64,000 nt of DNA from Eubacterium sp. MSJ-33 (GCF_022174665.1 NZ_CP076562.1:2124525-2188524); one strand, 5' to 3'. Positions 32,030-41,413 are shown, numbered from the stretch's first letter. The notes: generated from the sequence alone by a model not told the origin. A program made the numbers and translations.

Positions 32030-32938
32030 ATGAGCGAAAAGACGGATGAAGGTCAAAACAGGAATGAATTGGAAGCAAAGCTCAAATCCAAACAACGAAC
32101 GTACAAGATATTGACAAAGCTTTGTTGGGTTTTCCTGCCTATGCTGGCAGCACCGTTTATTCCTGCATTCTGCGGGGCGGAAGACTCGACGTGGACCTAT
32201 CGGCTGACTGGAATTGCGGTTGTTTCCATTATGATTGGATTTGTCATAGCATTAATTGCTGCAAATATAGAGAAACAGATGAAGGAACTGATTGGACAGT
32301 GTGCCGTGCGGGGCGTGTTGGAAGAACAGATGCAGGTACTGGAATATATGCCGACCGGGCATACAAATGAAGATTTCCTGAAAAACTGCAGACTCCTGCC
32401 GGAATATAATGAAGTGACCGGTTCCGATTACTTCCATGCGATCTACAGAGGTGTAGAGATCACGTACTGCGATCTTTGCCTGAGGTGGCGAAGCGACAAC
32501 ATGGATCCGGACAGACCGGGATCATCTTCTGCAGTGACGCGATTCCAGGGACCATTTGTGACCATAGTCCTTCCACATAATATAGACGGTGTCGTCCATG
32601 TCATTGAGCGGAAAGGCAGGAAGAAACCGGCAGAAGCAATCCGGCTTGGAAATACAGATTTTGACCGGAGATTTACGACTTTGGCAACCGACGAACAGCT
32701 TGCAGGAAGCATATTGCCACCGGATGCAATCCTCAGCATACTGCAGCTTCCGAAAGATACCTATCTGGAATTCGCGGGAAATCAGCTCGTTTCTGCAATA
32801 TACAATGATGAGGACTTGTTCGAAATGAAAGATATCAATGTAAACGATGGCTTGGACGAATACAGGGAGAAATGCCGCAAAGAACTCGCAGAACTGCTGC
32901 AGATATTCGATAATCTCATATATGTAGCCAGCAGGTAG
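32030..32938 (+). CDS. Two-helix membrane protein, DUF3137-like
   Basis: The 302-residue protein has a charged N-terminus, two transmembrane helices at about 32-48 and 60-80, and a soluble C-terminal domain. The segment NTDFDRRFTTLATDEQLAGS followed by ILPPDAILSILQL and LEFAGNQL matches the pattern I associate with DUF3137 (F..F.v...D...A...L.P). The function is unknown. GGAGGAAGACGAT precedes the ATG. Convergent with the AIM24 gene at 33325; the 386-bp gap between them is occupied mainly by a palindromic element. Confidence 0.7.
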   Translation: MSEKTDEGQNRNELEAKLKSKQRTYKILTKLCWVFLPMLAAPFIPAFCGAEDSTWTYRLTGIAVVSIMIGFVIALIAANIEKQMKELIGQCAVRGVLEEQMQVLEYMPTGHTNEDFLKNCRLLPEYNEVTGSDYFHAIYRGVEITYCDLCLRWRSDNMDPDRPGSSSAVTRFQGPFVTIVLPHNIDGVVHVIERKGRKKPAEAIRLGNTDFDRRFTTLATDEQLAGSILPPDAILSILQLPKDTYLEFAGNQLVSAIYNDEDLFEMKDINVNDGLDEYREKCRKELAELLQIFDNLIYVASR

Positions 32939-33052
32939 GAGAAAAAAGACAAGTATGAAAGGCAGATGCTACACAGATAATTGCGATGTGAACGGGATAA
33001 TATAAGAGTTGCGGATTTATAATTCTGATATGAGGTATCGTATGACAAGATA

Positions 33053-33306
33053 AAAACGCATCTATATTTAGAATAGAGCTTCATGTAAGATGCGATATGT
33101 TTGAGCCTTAGAATTACTTAATGTTCTTTCTTCTTGTAAGCAATACCTGAACACGATGTTCAGGTAAGCAGCCACTGAGCCATGGACGGCGAATTGGCTG
33201 CGGTTGCGTATTTTGAGAATATGTTTGTTAAGAACATTTAGTAATTCTTAGGTTCAATACATTGCATCTTACATGAAGCTCTATTCTAAATATACAGATG
33301 CGTTTT
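33053..33306. repeat. 254-bp structured palindromic element (copy A) with conserved hairpin loop
   Basis: This fills most of the 386-bp gene-free gap 32939-33324. Outer arms of about 75 bp pair almost perfectly: AAAACGCATCT at 33053-33063 with AGATGCGTTTT at 33296-33306, continuing to AATGTTCT/AGAACATT near 33120 and 33231. Between them lie hairpin a (33145-33165, ACCTGAACA/TGTTCAGGT, loop CGA) and hairpin b (33168-33201, GCAGCC/GGCTGC, 22-nt loop). The same structure occurs inverted at 55314-55522 with compensatory stem changes and an identical loop b. There is no coding capacity. The remaining parts of the gap show nothing else. Confidence 0.93.
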
Positions 33307-33324
33307 GATTTTTTCTACCATACA

Positions 33325-34221
33325 TCAACTAAACTTATCAATGAAATTTCCGAACTTTTCAAGTTTGCTGATCGTATCATTTCTTGCTGCAGCAGAGCCT
33401 GTTTTTCCCTCAGACGCGGTTTCATTGGTATTCTGAGGACTGCTGACACCTGCGGAACCGCCGGTTTCCAATACAGGCGCAAGCCAGATCTTGCCGGAAC
33501 CACGATATACATTAACCAGTCCTTCCCCGGATACAGCAGAACCAACCAAAGATTTGGAAGATTTCTCAACCGTAAAATCCAAAGAGGATGACCATGCAAT
33601 TGCCATATTTCCATCGATCTTCATCATATCGTTGTCGAGGATCACCTCGATAATCTCATTTCTTGGAACGATACTTTCCAAAGCACAGACACCGGTACCG
33701 TTCAGACTCAGATTAAACAAGCCTTCTCCACCGAATACCGCGGAAGAAAGGTTGCTTCGGGCAACGACCTTCTGTGTGATTGTGTTGTCACAGGCGAGGA
33801 ATAAACCATCGTCCAATACAACACTGCCACCCCATTCCTGTAGATTCGTCAGCAGGATATGACGATAAGTCGGCTCTAACATGACCTGTCCATGACCGGT
33901 GTAGACGGGCTTTGCAATCGTCTCTTTGGTAACGGCAGCTTTTGCCATGCCGCTTAAGAAACCGCCGACACCTTTGACACCGCTCTCCATTTGAATCTGT
34001 CCCGCCATCCACTGCATGGCCCCTGCCTGAACAGTGTAGCCGTTTCCGTTCAAATTCAGAAGTACCTGACGTTTGTTGACATTCATGCGGGACATGTAGT
34101 ATTGCAATTTTGAGGTGTAAGAATTTACACTCATGTCCTGTTTGTATTCCAATACCTGAAATCCACCCAATTGAGATACAATTTGAATATTCTGGTTGTT
34201 TAATAATCCCTGACTATACAT
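33325..34221 (-). CDS. AIM24-family protein (copy 1)
   Basis: The 298-residue protein has the AIM24/TIGR00266 beta-sandwich fold signature: GAMQWMAGQIQMESG, YTGHGQVMLEPTYRHILL, VVLDDGLFLACD, GGEGLFNLSLNGTG and GSAVSGEGLVNVYRGSGKIWLAP. These soluble trimeric proteins are widespread but functionally obscure in bacteria. A Gly/Ser/Thr-rich tail of about 50 residues follows the domain and is absent from the paralogue upstream. AAGGAGGATTATAT precedes the start. It is 21 bases downstream of copy 2, so they are likely co-transcribed. Its 3' end abuts the palindromic element. Confidence 0.9.
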   Translation of the reverse strand: MYSQGLLNNQNIQIVSQLGGFQVLEYKQDMSVNSYTSKLQYYMSRMNVNKRQVLLNLNGNGYTVQAGAMQWMAGQIQMESGVKGVGGFLSGMAKAAVTKETIAKPVYTGHGQVMLEPTYRHILLTNLQEWGGSVVLDDGLFLACDNTITQKVVARSNLSSAVFGGEGLFNLSLNGTGVCALESIVPRNEIIEVILDNDMMKIDGNMAIAWSSSLDFTVEKSSKSLVGSAVSGEGLVNVYRGSGKIWLAPVLETGGSAGVSSPQNTNETASEGKTGSAAARNDTISKLEKFGNFIDKFS

Positions 34222-34242
34222 ATATAATCCTCCTTATACAAC

Positions 34243-34995
34243 TTATGCTGTAGGAGCCATAAGGATGGAACCGGTACCGCGGTATACATTGACCAGACCT
34301 TCGCCGGATACCGCAGATCCAATCAGACTCTTGGAAGATTTCTCAACGGTAAAGCTTAAGGAACCGGACCAGGCAATTGCCATATTTCCATCAATCTTCA
34401 CTTCATCATCCTGCAGGTTGAACATGATGAGCTCCTGCTGTGGAACCGGACTCTCCAAAACTGCGATACCCTGTCCGGAAAGACTTAGGTTGAATAAACC
34501 TTCGCCGCCGAGAGCTGCAGAAGAAAGTGTCTTCCGACTGACAACCTTATGCTGCAAGGAACTGTCACAGGCGAGGAATAAACCATCTTCCAGTACAATC
34601 TGCCCCCACTGGGCTACATCTACAAGTAAAATATGCTTGAAGGTTGGCTCTAACATGACATATCCCTGACCGGTGTATTCCGGTTTGGACATTGTCTCAC
34701 CGGTTACAGCTGCACCGAGTGCTTTGCCGAGGAAATTACCAGCACTTACACCGGACTGCATAGATACATTTCCGAGCATCCACTGCATGGCACCTGCCTG
34801 TAATTTGCAGGATGTGTTGTTCAGCTCGACCAAAACCTGACGCCGACGTACATTCATTTCGGCAGAAAAATAGGCTGTTTCTGCATTGTACGGTGATACG
34901 GACAGATCTTTCTGGTGCTCAAAGACACGATACTGTCCGAGCTGATTGATGCATTGCATGTTCTCGTTGTTAAATAAGTTGTTTACGCTAAACAT
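34243..34995 (-). CDS. AIM24-family protein (copy 2)
   Basis: The 250-residue paralogue of the gene at 33325 shares GAMQWM, GEGLFNLSL, KIDGNMAIAWS and GSAVSGEGLVNVYRGTGSI but ends directly after the domain. AAAGGAGGTATTT precedes the ATG. Tandem duplication is evident. It lies 56 bases downstream of the kinase gene, on the same strand. Confidence 0.9.
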   Translation of the reverse strand: MFSVNNLFNNENMQCINQLGQYRVFEHQKDLSVSPYNAETAYFSAEMNVRRRQVLVELNNTSCKLQAGAMQWMLGNVSMQSGVSAGNFLGKALGAAVTGETMSKPEYTGQGYVMLEPTFKHILLVDVAQWGQIVLEDGLFLACDSSLQHKVVSRKTLSSAALGGEGLFNLSLSGQGIAVLESPVPQQELIMFNLQDDEVKIDGNMAIAWSGSLSFTVEKSSKSLIGSAVSGEGLVNVYRGTGSILMAPTA

Positions 34996-35051
34996 AAATA
35001 CCTCCTTTGATACGGCCTTATAATTTGCGGTTGCAAAGACCGTTACCCCTC

Positions 35052-36488
35052 TTATGATTGTTCGGATTCTGGTGCGGCTTTTGACAGAGAAAATGTAAAT
35101 TCGCTGCCAACGCCTTCCGTGCTCACAACATTGATATTCTCATTGTGTGCCTTGATGATTTCCTTTGTGATAGATAGTCCGAGCCCCGTTCCCTGTTTAT
35201 CTTTTCCGCGGGATCGGTCGGCTTTGTAAAAACGAACCCATACACGGTTTAAGGATTCCTTTGGTATGCCGCAACCTTCATCTTTTACAGATACAAAAAT
35301 TTTATCATGTTTTTCTGTTAATGTCACGTAGATAGATTTGTTTTCCGGAGTAAATTTAATTGCATTGTCCAGCAGATTGTAGATAACCTGTTCAATCTTG
35401 GTTTTGTCTGCATGGACAATGGAGTGTTCGGTATGGTTGTTCAGACGCAGAGAAATTTTTTTCTCGATGCATCGGCCCTCGAAGGAATTGATCGCGGACA
35501 AAACCAGTTCTACGATGTCAAAATCCTTACATACCAGCCAGAGTCCATAAGAATCATAATTATTCAACTCAAGCAGGCTGGATGTGAGTTTTGTCAGACG
35601 GTTGGTCTGCTCTACAACAATATTTAAATAATGTTCCTGTTTCTCCGGTGGAATCGTTCCGTCCTGAATCGCCTCGATATAACCTTTGATTGAAGTGAGT
35701 GGAGAACGGAAATCATGGGAGATGTTGGAGATAAACGATTTCCGGTAATCATCTAATTTCGCAAGTTCTGATGCCATGTACTCCAGTGTAGAAGCAAGCT
35801 GACCAATCTCGTCGGAGGAGTGAATATCCATAGGGGTATCGAAATTCCCGGTGGAGTATTGCTCCGCAACTGAGTTAATCTTGCGGATTGGCCGCATAAT
35901 CTTGCCCGAGATGATTCCAAGTAACGCAAAGGAAATGATAATCATGAAAAGATAAGGTGCATAAATCAGTTTGACGATCTTTTCCTGGATATTCTGTAAT
36001 TGCTCCGCTGTCGAGTGAATCAACAGCATACCGCTTGGCTGGTTATTAAAATGAATCGGAATGGCTACAGAGATGACATCATTTTTGAATGTGCCAAAAA
36101 AACTGCCGTTAAATGATTGTGCAGTATGGATATCAAAGTCCGGATCGACAAGAAATATATTCTTTGGATTATCGGGATGTCCCTCTGCATTTGCAAACCC
36201 ATAGATAATTCCTTTTTCGTCTGCAACCCAGATACTTGCATTTAGTTTATCGCTGTAATATTGCAGATTTTCCTGTAGATTTTCTTCGGTATAAAATCCC
36301 TGCATATAGCCGGCTACGGTCTGATCGGCAATCAAAAATGCTTCGTTTGTCAACATTTCTGTTCGATCATCTACCAGCATATTGCGGGAAACACGCGAAG
36401 CATAGAGAACGATAAAACCAAAACAGACAGTAAATATGATTAAAAAACCTATGAAAATTTTATCAAACAGAGAGTGGCGTAATGTCAT
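35052..36488 (-). CDS. PhoR-type sensor histidine kinase
   Basis: The 478-residue protein has a transmembrane helix at about 10-30, an extracytoplasmic sensor of about 140 residues and a second helix at about 175-195. A HAMP domain follows at about 195-245, then the HisKA segment SFISNISHDFRSPLTSIKGY with His258. The ATPase domain has NLLDNAIKFTP, DEGCGIPKE and GTGLGLSITKEI. Its start lies one base after the regulator's stop, so they are translated together. The signal is unknown. Confidence 0.95.
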   Translation of the reverse strand: MTLRHSLFDKIFIGFLIIFTVCFGFIVLYASRVSRNMLVDDRTEMLTNEAFLIADQTVAGYMQGFYTEENLQENLQYYSDKLNASIWVADEKGIIYGFANAEGHPDNPKNIFLVDPDFDIHTAQSFNGSFFGTFKNDVISVAIPIHFNNQPSGMLLIHSTAEQLQNIQEKIVKLIYAPYLFMIIISFALLGIISGKIMRPIRKINSVAEQYSTGNFDTPMDIHSSDEIGQLASTLEYMASELAKLDDYRKSFISNISHDFRSPLTSIKGYIEAIQDGTIPPEKQEHYLNIVVEQTNRLTKLTSSLLELNNYDSYGLWLVCKDFDIVELVLSAINSFEGRCIEKKISLRLNNHTEHSIVHADKTKIEQVIYNLLDNAIKFTPENKSIYVTLTEKHDKIFVSVKDEGCGIPKESLNRVWVRFYKADRSRGKDKQGTGLGLSITKEIIKAHNENINVVSTEGVGSEFTFSLSKAAPESEQS

Positions 36489-36489
36489 G

Positions 36490-37215
36490 TTACTTTACCT
36501 CGAATTTATATCCTTTTCCCCAGACAGTAGAGATGGACCAGTTGTGATTTTCATTTAATTTTTCACGCAAACGCTTAATATGAACGTCAACTGTACGGGA
36601 ATCTCCGGCATATTCATAATCCCACAGCCGATCCAAAAGCTGGTCGCGCGTAAAAACCTGATTTGGACGTTTGGCAAGAAAATACAAAAGCTCCAGTTCT
36701 TTTGGAGGCATCTCAATTGATTTGCCATCCAGTGTCACAGTAAAGTTTGTCATATTGATCAGAAGGCCGTCGTATTCTACAAATTCCCCCTGATGATCGG
36801 TTGCCTGTGCAATATTATTCGAAGAAACAGGCTGAAGAATGGGGGTTGCAGTTGTACGACGTAAAACTGCTTTTACCCGGGCAACCAGTTCATTGGAGTC
36901 GAACGGTTTAATCATATAGTCGTCGGCACCAAGCTTCAAACCAAGTACCTTATCAAACACTTCACCTTTCGCTGAAAGCATGATGATTGGCGTTTGTCTG
37001 GTTTTGCGAATCTCGGTACATACTTCATAGCCGTCGATATCCGGTAACATGATATCGAGCAGAATCAAGTCCGGGTTAAATGTGGCGGCAAGCTTAAGCG
37101 CATCCTTGCCATTGTATGCAATTTCAGTCGAGAAGCATTCCTTGATCAGATAGAGTGAGATAAGCTCAGCAATGTTCTCGTCATCGTCTACAATTAAGAT
37201 ACGTTGTTTTTCCAT
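36490..37215 (-). CDS. OmpR-family response regulator
   Basis: The 241-residue protein has receiver residues Asp10-Asp12, phosphoacceptor Asp54 (LLDIMLPDIDGYEV) and KPFDSNELVARVKA. A linker of about 30 residues leads to the winged-helix domain (PPKELELLYFLAKRPNQVFTR, DSRTVDVHIKRLREK). The ATG at 37215 is preceded by GGGAGGATATT. It is ten bases after mutS2 and directly before its kinase, forming a mutS2-regulator-kinase unit. Confidence 0.95.
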   Translation of the reverse strand: MEKQRILIVDDDENIAELISLYLIKECFSTEIAYNGKDALKLAATFNPDLILLDIMLPDIDGYEVCTEIRKTRQTPIIMLSAKGEVFDKVLGLKLGADDYMIKPFDSNELVARVKAVLRRTTATPILQPVSSNNIAQATDHQGEFVEYDGLLINMTNFTVTLDGKSIEMPPKELELLYFLAKRPNQVFTRDQLLDRLWDYEYAGDSRTVDVHIKRLREKLNENHNWSISTVWGKGYKFEVK

Positions 37216-37225
37216 AATATCCTCC

Positions 37226-39661
37226 CTATAATTCAACGATAGTAACACCATATTCGCCCTCGCCGAATTCACCGGAACGGTAGGACTGAACAAGTGGATG
37301 TTTTTTCAAATATTGCCAGATGCCCTTGCGCAGAGCGCCTGTGCCTTTCCCGTGAATAATCGTGACACGGGAGATATGTGCCAGAACTGCATCGTCCAGA
37401 TATTTGTCAATTTCAAAACAGGCTTCATCTACGGTTTTTCCCATAACATTTAATTCCGGAGAAAATGTCATGGATTTGTTCACGGATGTGTGGTCTCCAC
37501 CGGTGCGTTTGCCGGAGTATTTTTGTTTTGTGCCATTCACAGATACGGTACTTTCCGGAATAATCAGCAAATCGGAGATTGGCAGCATGGAGTTTAAGAT
37601 TCCCATTTGCACTCCTGCGATGCCTTTACTGTCAGGAAGCTTGGAGATTGTTCCCCTTGTGCCCATGCTCAGAACCTGAACGGTGTCGCCGATATGGAAA
37701 TCGGAAGCTTTGTGGTTTGAGGTCTGTTTTTGCGTCTGTGAAGCTCCGGCTTTATCGTAATCTTTGATTTTGCCCCGCAGCTTGCTACGCTGTTCTTCCA
37801 TCGTATGCATATCTGCTTTGTGCGGGTTGTTACGCCATTTGTTATAATCTCGTATAGTCTGGTCTGCGACATCCTTTGCATCTTCAATGATTTCGCGAGC
37901 CTCTTCGCGCGCTTTTTTCAAAATCTCAGCTTTCTTTGTGTCAAGGTTTTCCTCTTTTTTCTGCAGGGATTCTTTTAGGGATTTGATTTCCTGCTTATAG
38001 GCTTCGATCGCCTTTTCATCTTCTTCCATAGAACGTTTACTTGCTTCTAGATCTGCCAGCAATGTTTCCATGTCGATCGCATCGCTGTCAATCTGCTCTT
38101 TGGCAGAAGTAATAATATGATCTGGCAGTCCGAGCTTGCTTGCAATTGCAAAAGCATTGGATTTGCCGGGAATTCCAATTGTTAACTTATATGTCGGCCG
38201 CAAGGTTGCAACATCGAATTCACAGGAGGCATTTTCGACACCTTCAGAAGAAAGTGCATAGGTTTTAAGCTCACTGTAATGTGTGGTTGCCATGCAGCGA
38301 GCACCCATACTTTTAAGGAAATTTAAGATGGATACTGCAAGTGCTGCTCCTTCAACAGGGTCCGTTCCGCCGCCTGGCTCGTCGAACAGACACAGGGTGT
38401 TCGGCGTTGCGTGCTGTACGATATAGACAATATTGCTCATGTGGGAGGAGAATGTCGATAAATTCTGTTCGATACTCTGTTCATCACCGATATCTGCAAA
38501 GATATCGTCGAAGACAGCCAGACGCGATTCCTCCATTGCCGGGATATGAAGACCTGCCTGTCCCATGAGGGAAAACAGCCCAAGTGTCTTTAAGGAAACT
38601 GTTTTACCACCGGTATTTGGACCGGTGATAATCAGCAGATTATATGTCTCGCCGAGACGGATATCAACCGGTACAACCGTGTGCTTTTCCAGTAATGGAT
38701 GGCGTCCCTGACGGATGTCGATGATACCATCTGTGTTAAAAATTGGACGTGTACTGTTCGTTGCACGGGCAAATTTTGCCTTTGCAAATATAAAATCCAG
38801 GTCTGTCAGAAGTTCCAGATCATATGCAATATCAGAGACATAGGCCGCAGCCTGTGCACTTAAGCTTTCCAGTATTTTCTCGATTTCCAGTAGTTCTTCG
38901 TTCGCCAGTTCCTTGATCTGGTTGTTCAGATTTACAACAGCCATCGGTTCAATGAAGAGGGTAGAACCGGTAGAGGACTGGTCGTGAATCATGCCAGGAA
39001 ATTTGGAACGGTATTCCTGCTTGACCGGAATACAGTATCTGCCGTTTCGCATGGTAATCAGAGAATCCTGCAACTGGTCGCGGTTGGCGTCACTTTTGAT
39101 GATTTTGTCGAGTTGTTGATGGAGTTTATCGTTTGTCAGACGGATTTCACGTCTGATATTTTTCAAACCGGAGCTGGCATCATCCGCGAATTCATTTTCT
39201 GCAAGAATACAGCGGGTGATTTCGGATGAAATATGTTCTAGTGGAAGTAACATATTGAATCGTTCGGTCAGAGAGTCAAACGTAGTCTGGGAGACCGGTT
39301 CCTGATTCCGGCTTGCGAGCGCTTCTGTCAGATCTGAACCGTCGCCATATTGTTTTGCCGCTTTTGCAACCTGCAGGACAGCGGCAATATCCAAAAGTTC
39401 GCGCGAAGTAAGGGTTCCTTGTACTTCTAATCGTTTGATGGATGCGCCAATATCCCGCAACCCCGAAAAACTGATATTTCCATGGCGGTTCAATCGATTT
39501 AATGCGTCGTTTGTTTCTTCCTGTAATTTGCGGATGACATCAATATCCCGCTGCGGTTTCATGCGGTCGATACGCCGCTTTGCCATAGGGGATGTTGCGT
39601 ATTCGTTCACCATTGCCAGTATTTTATTAAATTCTAATATGCGTAAGCTTCGTTTGTTCAT
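37226..39661 (-). CDS. mutS2: Endonuclease MutS2 (RqcU type)
   Basis: The 811-residue protein begins MNKRSLRILEFNKI; the upstream extension of the open frame has no family similarity. It has the MutS-like core and clamp, the ABC-type ATPase with Walker A IITGPNTGGKTVSLKTLGL near residue 330, CLFDEPGGGTDPVEGAAL (Walker B and D loop) and TTHYSELK. A long coiled coil and a KOW-like segment lead to the C-terminal Smr domain with GKTVDEACFEIDKYLDDA and IIHGKGTGALR. MutS2 is linked to collided-ribosome rescue and to suppression of recombination. It has its own promoter and heads the operon. Confidence 0.96.
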   Translation of the reverse strand: MNKRSLRILEFNKILAMVNEYATSPMAKRRIDRMKPQRDIDVIRKLQEETNDALNRLNRHGNISFSGLRDIGASIKRLEVQGTLTSRELLDIAAVLQVAKAAKQYGDGSDLTEALASRNQEPVSQTTFDSLTERFNMLLPLEHISSEITRCILAENEFADDASSGLKNIRREIRLTNDKLHQQLDKIIKSDANRDQLQDSLITMRNGRYCIPVKQEYRSKFPGMIHDQSSTGSTLFIEPMAVVNLNNQIKELANEELLEIEKILESLSAQAAAYVSDIAYDLELLTDLDFIFAKAKFARATNSTRPIFNTDGIIDIRQGRHPLLEKHTVVPVDIRLGETYNLLIITGPNTGGKTVSLKTLGLFSLMGQAGLHIPAMEESRLAVFDDIFADIGDEQSIEQNLSTFSSHMSNIVYIVQHATPNTLCLFDEPGGGTDPVEGAALAVSILNFLKSMGARCMATTHYSELKTYALSSEGVENASCEFDVATLRPTYKLTIGIPGKSNAFAIASKLGLPDHIITSAKEQIDSDAIDMETLLADLEASKRSMEEDEKAIEAYKQEIKSLKESLQKKEENLDTKKAEILKKAREEAREIIEDAKDVADQTIRDYNKWRNNPHKADMHTMEEQRSKLRGKIKDYDKAGASQTQKQTSNHKASDFHIGDTVQVLSMGTRGTISKLPDSKGIAGVQMGILNSMLPISDLLIIPESTVSVNGTKQKYSGKRTGGDHTSVNKSMTFSPELNVMGKTVDEACFEIDKYLDDAVLAHISRVTIIHGKGTGALRKGIWQYLKKHPLVQSYRSGEFGEGEYGVTIVEL

Positions 39662-39691
39662 AATTTTTTCCTTAAAAAATAGTATAAAATT

Positions 39692-39720
39692 AAGATAGCA
39701 TATATTTAGGGGACTGACAA
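39692..39720 (-). promoter_or_regulatory. Promoter of mutS2
   Basis: On the minus strand, TTGTCA (39715-39720) and TATCTT (39692-39697) are 17 bp apart, 30 bases before the mutS2 start. Confidence 0.55.
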
Positions 39721-39743
39721 GAAATATCCTTCTTATTATAAGC

Positions 39744-39772
39744 TTGCGAAAAGCATATATAAGTGATATAAA
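39744..39772 (+). promoter_or_regulatory. Promoter of the yhaM-like gene
   Basis: TTGCGA at 39744-39749 and TATAAA at 39767-39772 are 17 bp apart. The ATG at 39809 has GGAGGAAGC upstream. Confidence 0.6.
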
Positions 39773-39808
39773 TATGAAAGAGTGAAGCTGGATGGAGGAA
39801 GCATAAAC

Positions 39809-40759
39809 ATGAATTATATCAAAGAATTGCATGAAGGCGAGATGATATCGGAAGTCTATCTGTGTAAAAATAAAGTCGTAGCAAAGACAAAAGCCGGTAA
39901 AACATATTATTCCCTGCAGTTGCAGGACAAGACTGGTACAGCGGATGCAAAAATCTGGGAACTTTCCAATGCGATTGCGCATTTTGAACCGATGGACTAT
40001 ATCCATATTGATGCGCAGGTGACAAGCTTTAACGGCGCGCTGCAGTTAAATGTCAAGCGCGTGCGCGTGGCTGACGAGGGAGAATATAATGTGGCAGATT
40101 ATATGCCATGTTCGACAAAAAACATTGACACGATGTATCAGGAACTGTTGGGACTGATTCAAGGTGTAAAAAATCAGTATTTACATAAACTATTGGAAAT
40201 GTTTTTTATAGAAGACAAGACATTTGTGGAGAAGTTTAAGAAGCATTCTGCAGCCAAGTCTATCCATCACGGATTTATTGGTGGTTTGCTGGAACATTCG
40301 CTATCCGTGGCGAAGCTGTGCGAGTATATTGCGGCGAACTATCCGGTTGTCAATCATGATCTGCTGGTAACGGCGGCTATTTGCCACGATATCGGTAAGG
40401 TTGATGAGATTTCCGATTTTCCGCAGAACGATTATACCGATGAGGGACAGTTGGTCGGACATATTGTGATGGGTACGATGATGATCGCGGATAAGATACG
40501 GGAGATTCCGGGATTCCCAACCAAGCTTGCAAATGAGCTGAAGCACTGCATCCTGGCGCATCACGGAGAATTGGAATATGGTTCACCTAAGAAACCGGCA
40601 CTGATCGAGGCAATGGCGCTGGCACATGCAGATAATATGGATGCAAAATTGCAGACATTTACCGAGATTATCCGGGAGAACGCAGACAAGACGGAATGGC
40701 TTGGATTTAACCGAATGTTTGAAAGTAATGTAAGATTGACAGGTGAGAAAAATGAGTAG
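39809..40759 (+). CDS. 3'-5' exoribonuclease YhaM-like (OB fold plus HD domain)
   Basis: The 316-residue protein has an N-terminal OB-fold domain (KAGKTYYSLQLQDKTGTADAK) and a C-terminal HD domain with HHGFIGGLLEHSLSVAKLC, AAICHDIGKVDEI and the later LAHHGELEYGSPKKP. This combination is that of Bacillus YhaM, which trims RNA (and DNA) 3' ends. The ATG at 39809 was chosen for its strong ribosome binding site. Its last eight bases overlap the next gene. Confidence 0.9.
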   Translation: MNYIKELHEGEMISEVYLCKNKVVAKTKAGKTYYSLQLQDKTGTADAKIWELSNAIAHFEPMDYIHIDAQVTSFNGALQLNVKRVRVADEGEYNVADYMPCSTKNIDTMYQELLGLIQGVKNQYLHKLLEMFFIEDKTFVEKFKKHSAAKSIHHGFIGGLLEHSLSVAKLCEYIAANYPVVNHDLLVTAAICHDIGKVDEISDFPQNDYTDEGQLVGHIVMGTMMIADKIREIPGFPTKLANELKHCILAHHGELEYGSPKKPALIEAMALAHADNMDAKLQTFTEIIRENADKTEWLGFNRMFESNVRLTGEKNE

Positions 40760-41381
40760 TGAAGTAAGAAAAGCAATGACGATATTGTATAAGGTGCATA
40801 ATGGATTGTATGTGAATCTGACAAATCGCTGTCCGTGTGCATGCACGTTCTGCGAGAGACAGACACGTGATCACGTATCGGAGGTAAATGATGCGCCGCT
40901 GTGGCTGGAGCATGAGCCGAGCGTGGAGGAAGTGATTGCGGAATTTGAGAAGACGGATGTGGCTCCGTATGAAGAGATTGTATTCTGTGGATTTGGTGAG
41001 CCGACCGAACGGCTGGATGCACTGCTTGAGATTGCAAAATATCTGAAAGCACATTATGATAAGCCGATCCGTATCAATACAAATGGACTTGGCGATTTGA
41101 TCTGGAACGAAGATATCACACCGAAATTTGCAGGTTTGATCGATACGATTTCCATCAGCTTGAATACACCGGATGCAAAACGGTATCAGGAGATCGTGCG
41201 AAGCAAGTTCGGGGATGGCTCCTTTGAAGCAATGCTGAAGTTCGCGAAGGATGCAAAGCGTTATGTACCTAAGGTGGTCTTAAGTACGGTAGAGACGACG
41301 ATCACGAGAGAAGAAGAGGCAAAATGTCAGGCAATCTGCGATGAATTAGGTGTTACCTACCGGATTCGACCATTTCACTAG
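40752..41381 (+). CDS. TatD-linked radical SAM protein
   Basis: The 209-residue protein begins YKVHNGLYVNLTNRCPCACTFC, with the CxxxCxxC cluster motif of radical SAM enzymes within NRCPCACTFC. CGFGEPTERLDALLEI and INTNGLGDLI complete the half-barrel. Size and pattern fit the group of short radical SAM proteins found beside tatD genes; no tatD lies in the window. The ATG at 40752 overlaps the end of the yhaM-like gene and AGGTGAG serves as its site. The substrate is unknown. Confidence 0.88.
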   Translation: MSSEVRKAMTILYKVHNGLYVNLTNRCPCACTFCERQTRDHVSEVNDAPLWLEHEPSVEEVIAEFEKTDVAPYEEIVFCGFGEPTERLDALLEIAKYLKAHYDKPIRINTNGLGDLIWNEDITPKFAGLIDTISISLNTPDAKRYQEIVRSKFGDGSFEAMLKFAKDAKRYVPKVVLSTVETTITREEEAKCQAICDELGVTYRIRPFH

Positions 41382-41413
41382 TGAATCAGGTAAATAATGT
41401 GTGGCTGATGGGT

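Noticed and set aside
31846-33306. Shared AAAACGCATC/GATGCGTTTT stem in the terminator at 31846 and the ends of the palindromic element at 33053
   Set aside because: The shared part is ten bases, and GCATC/GATGC stems flanked by A and T tracts recur in terminators here (for example 17145), so common origin is not supported.
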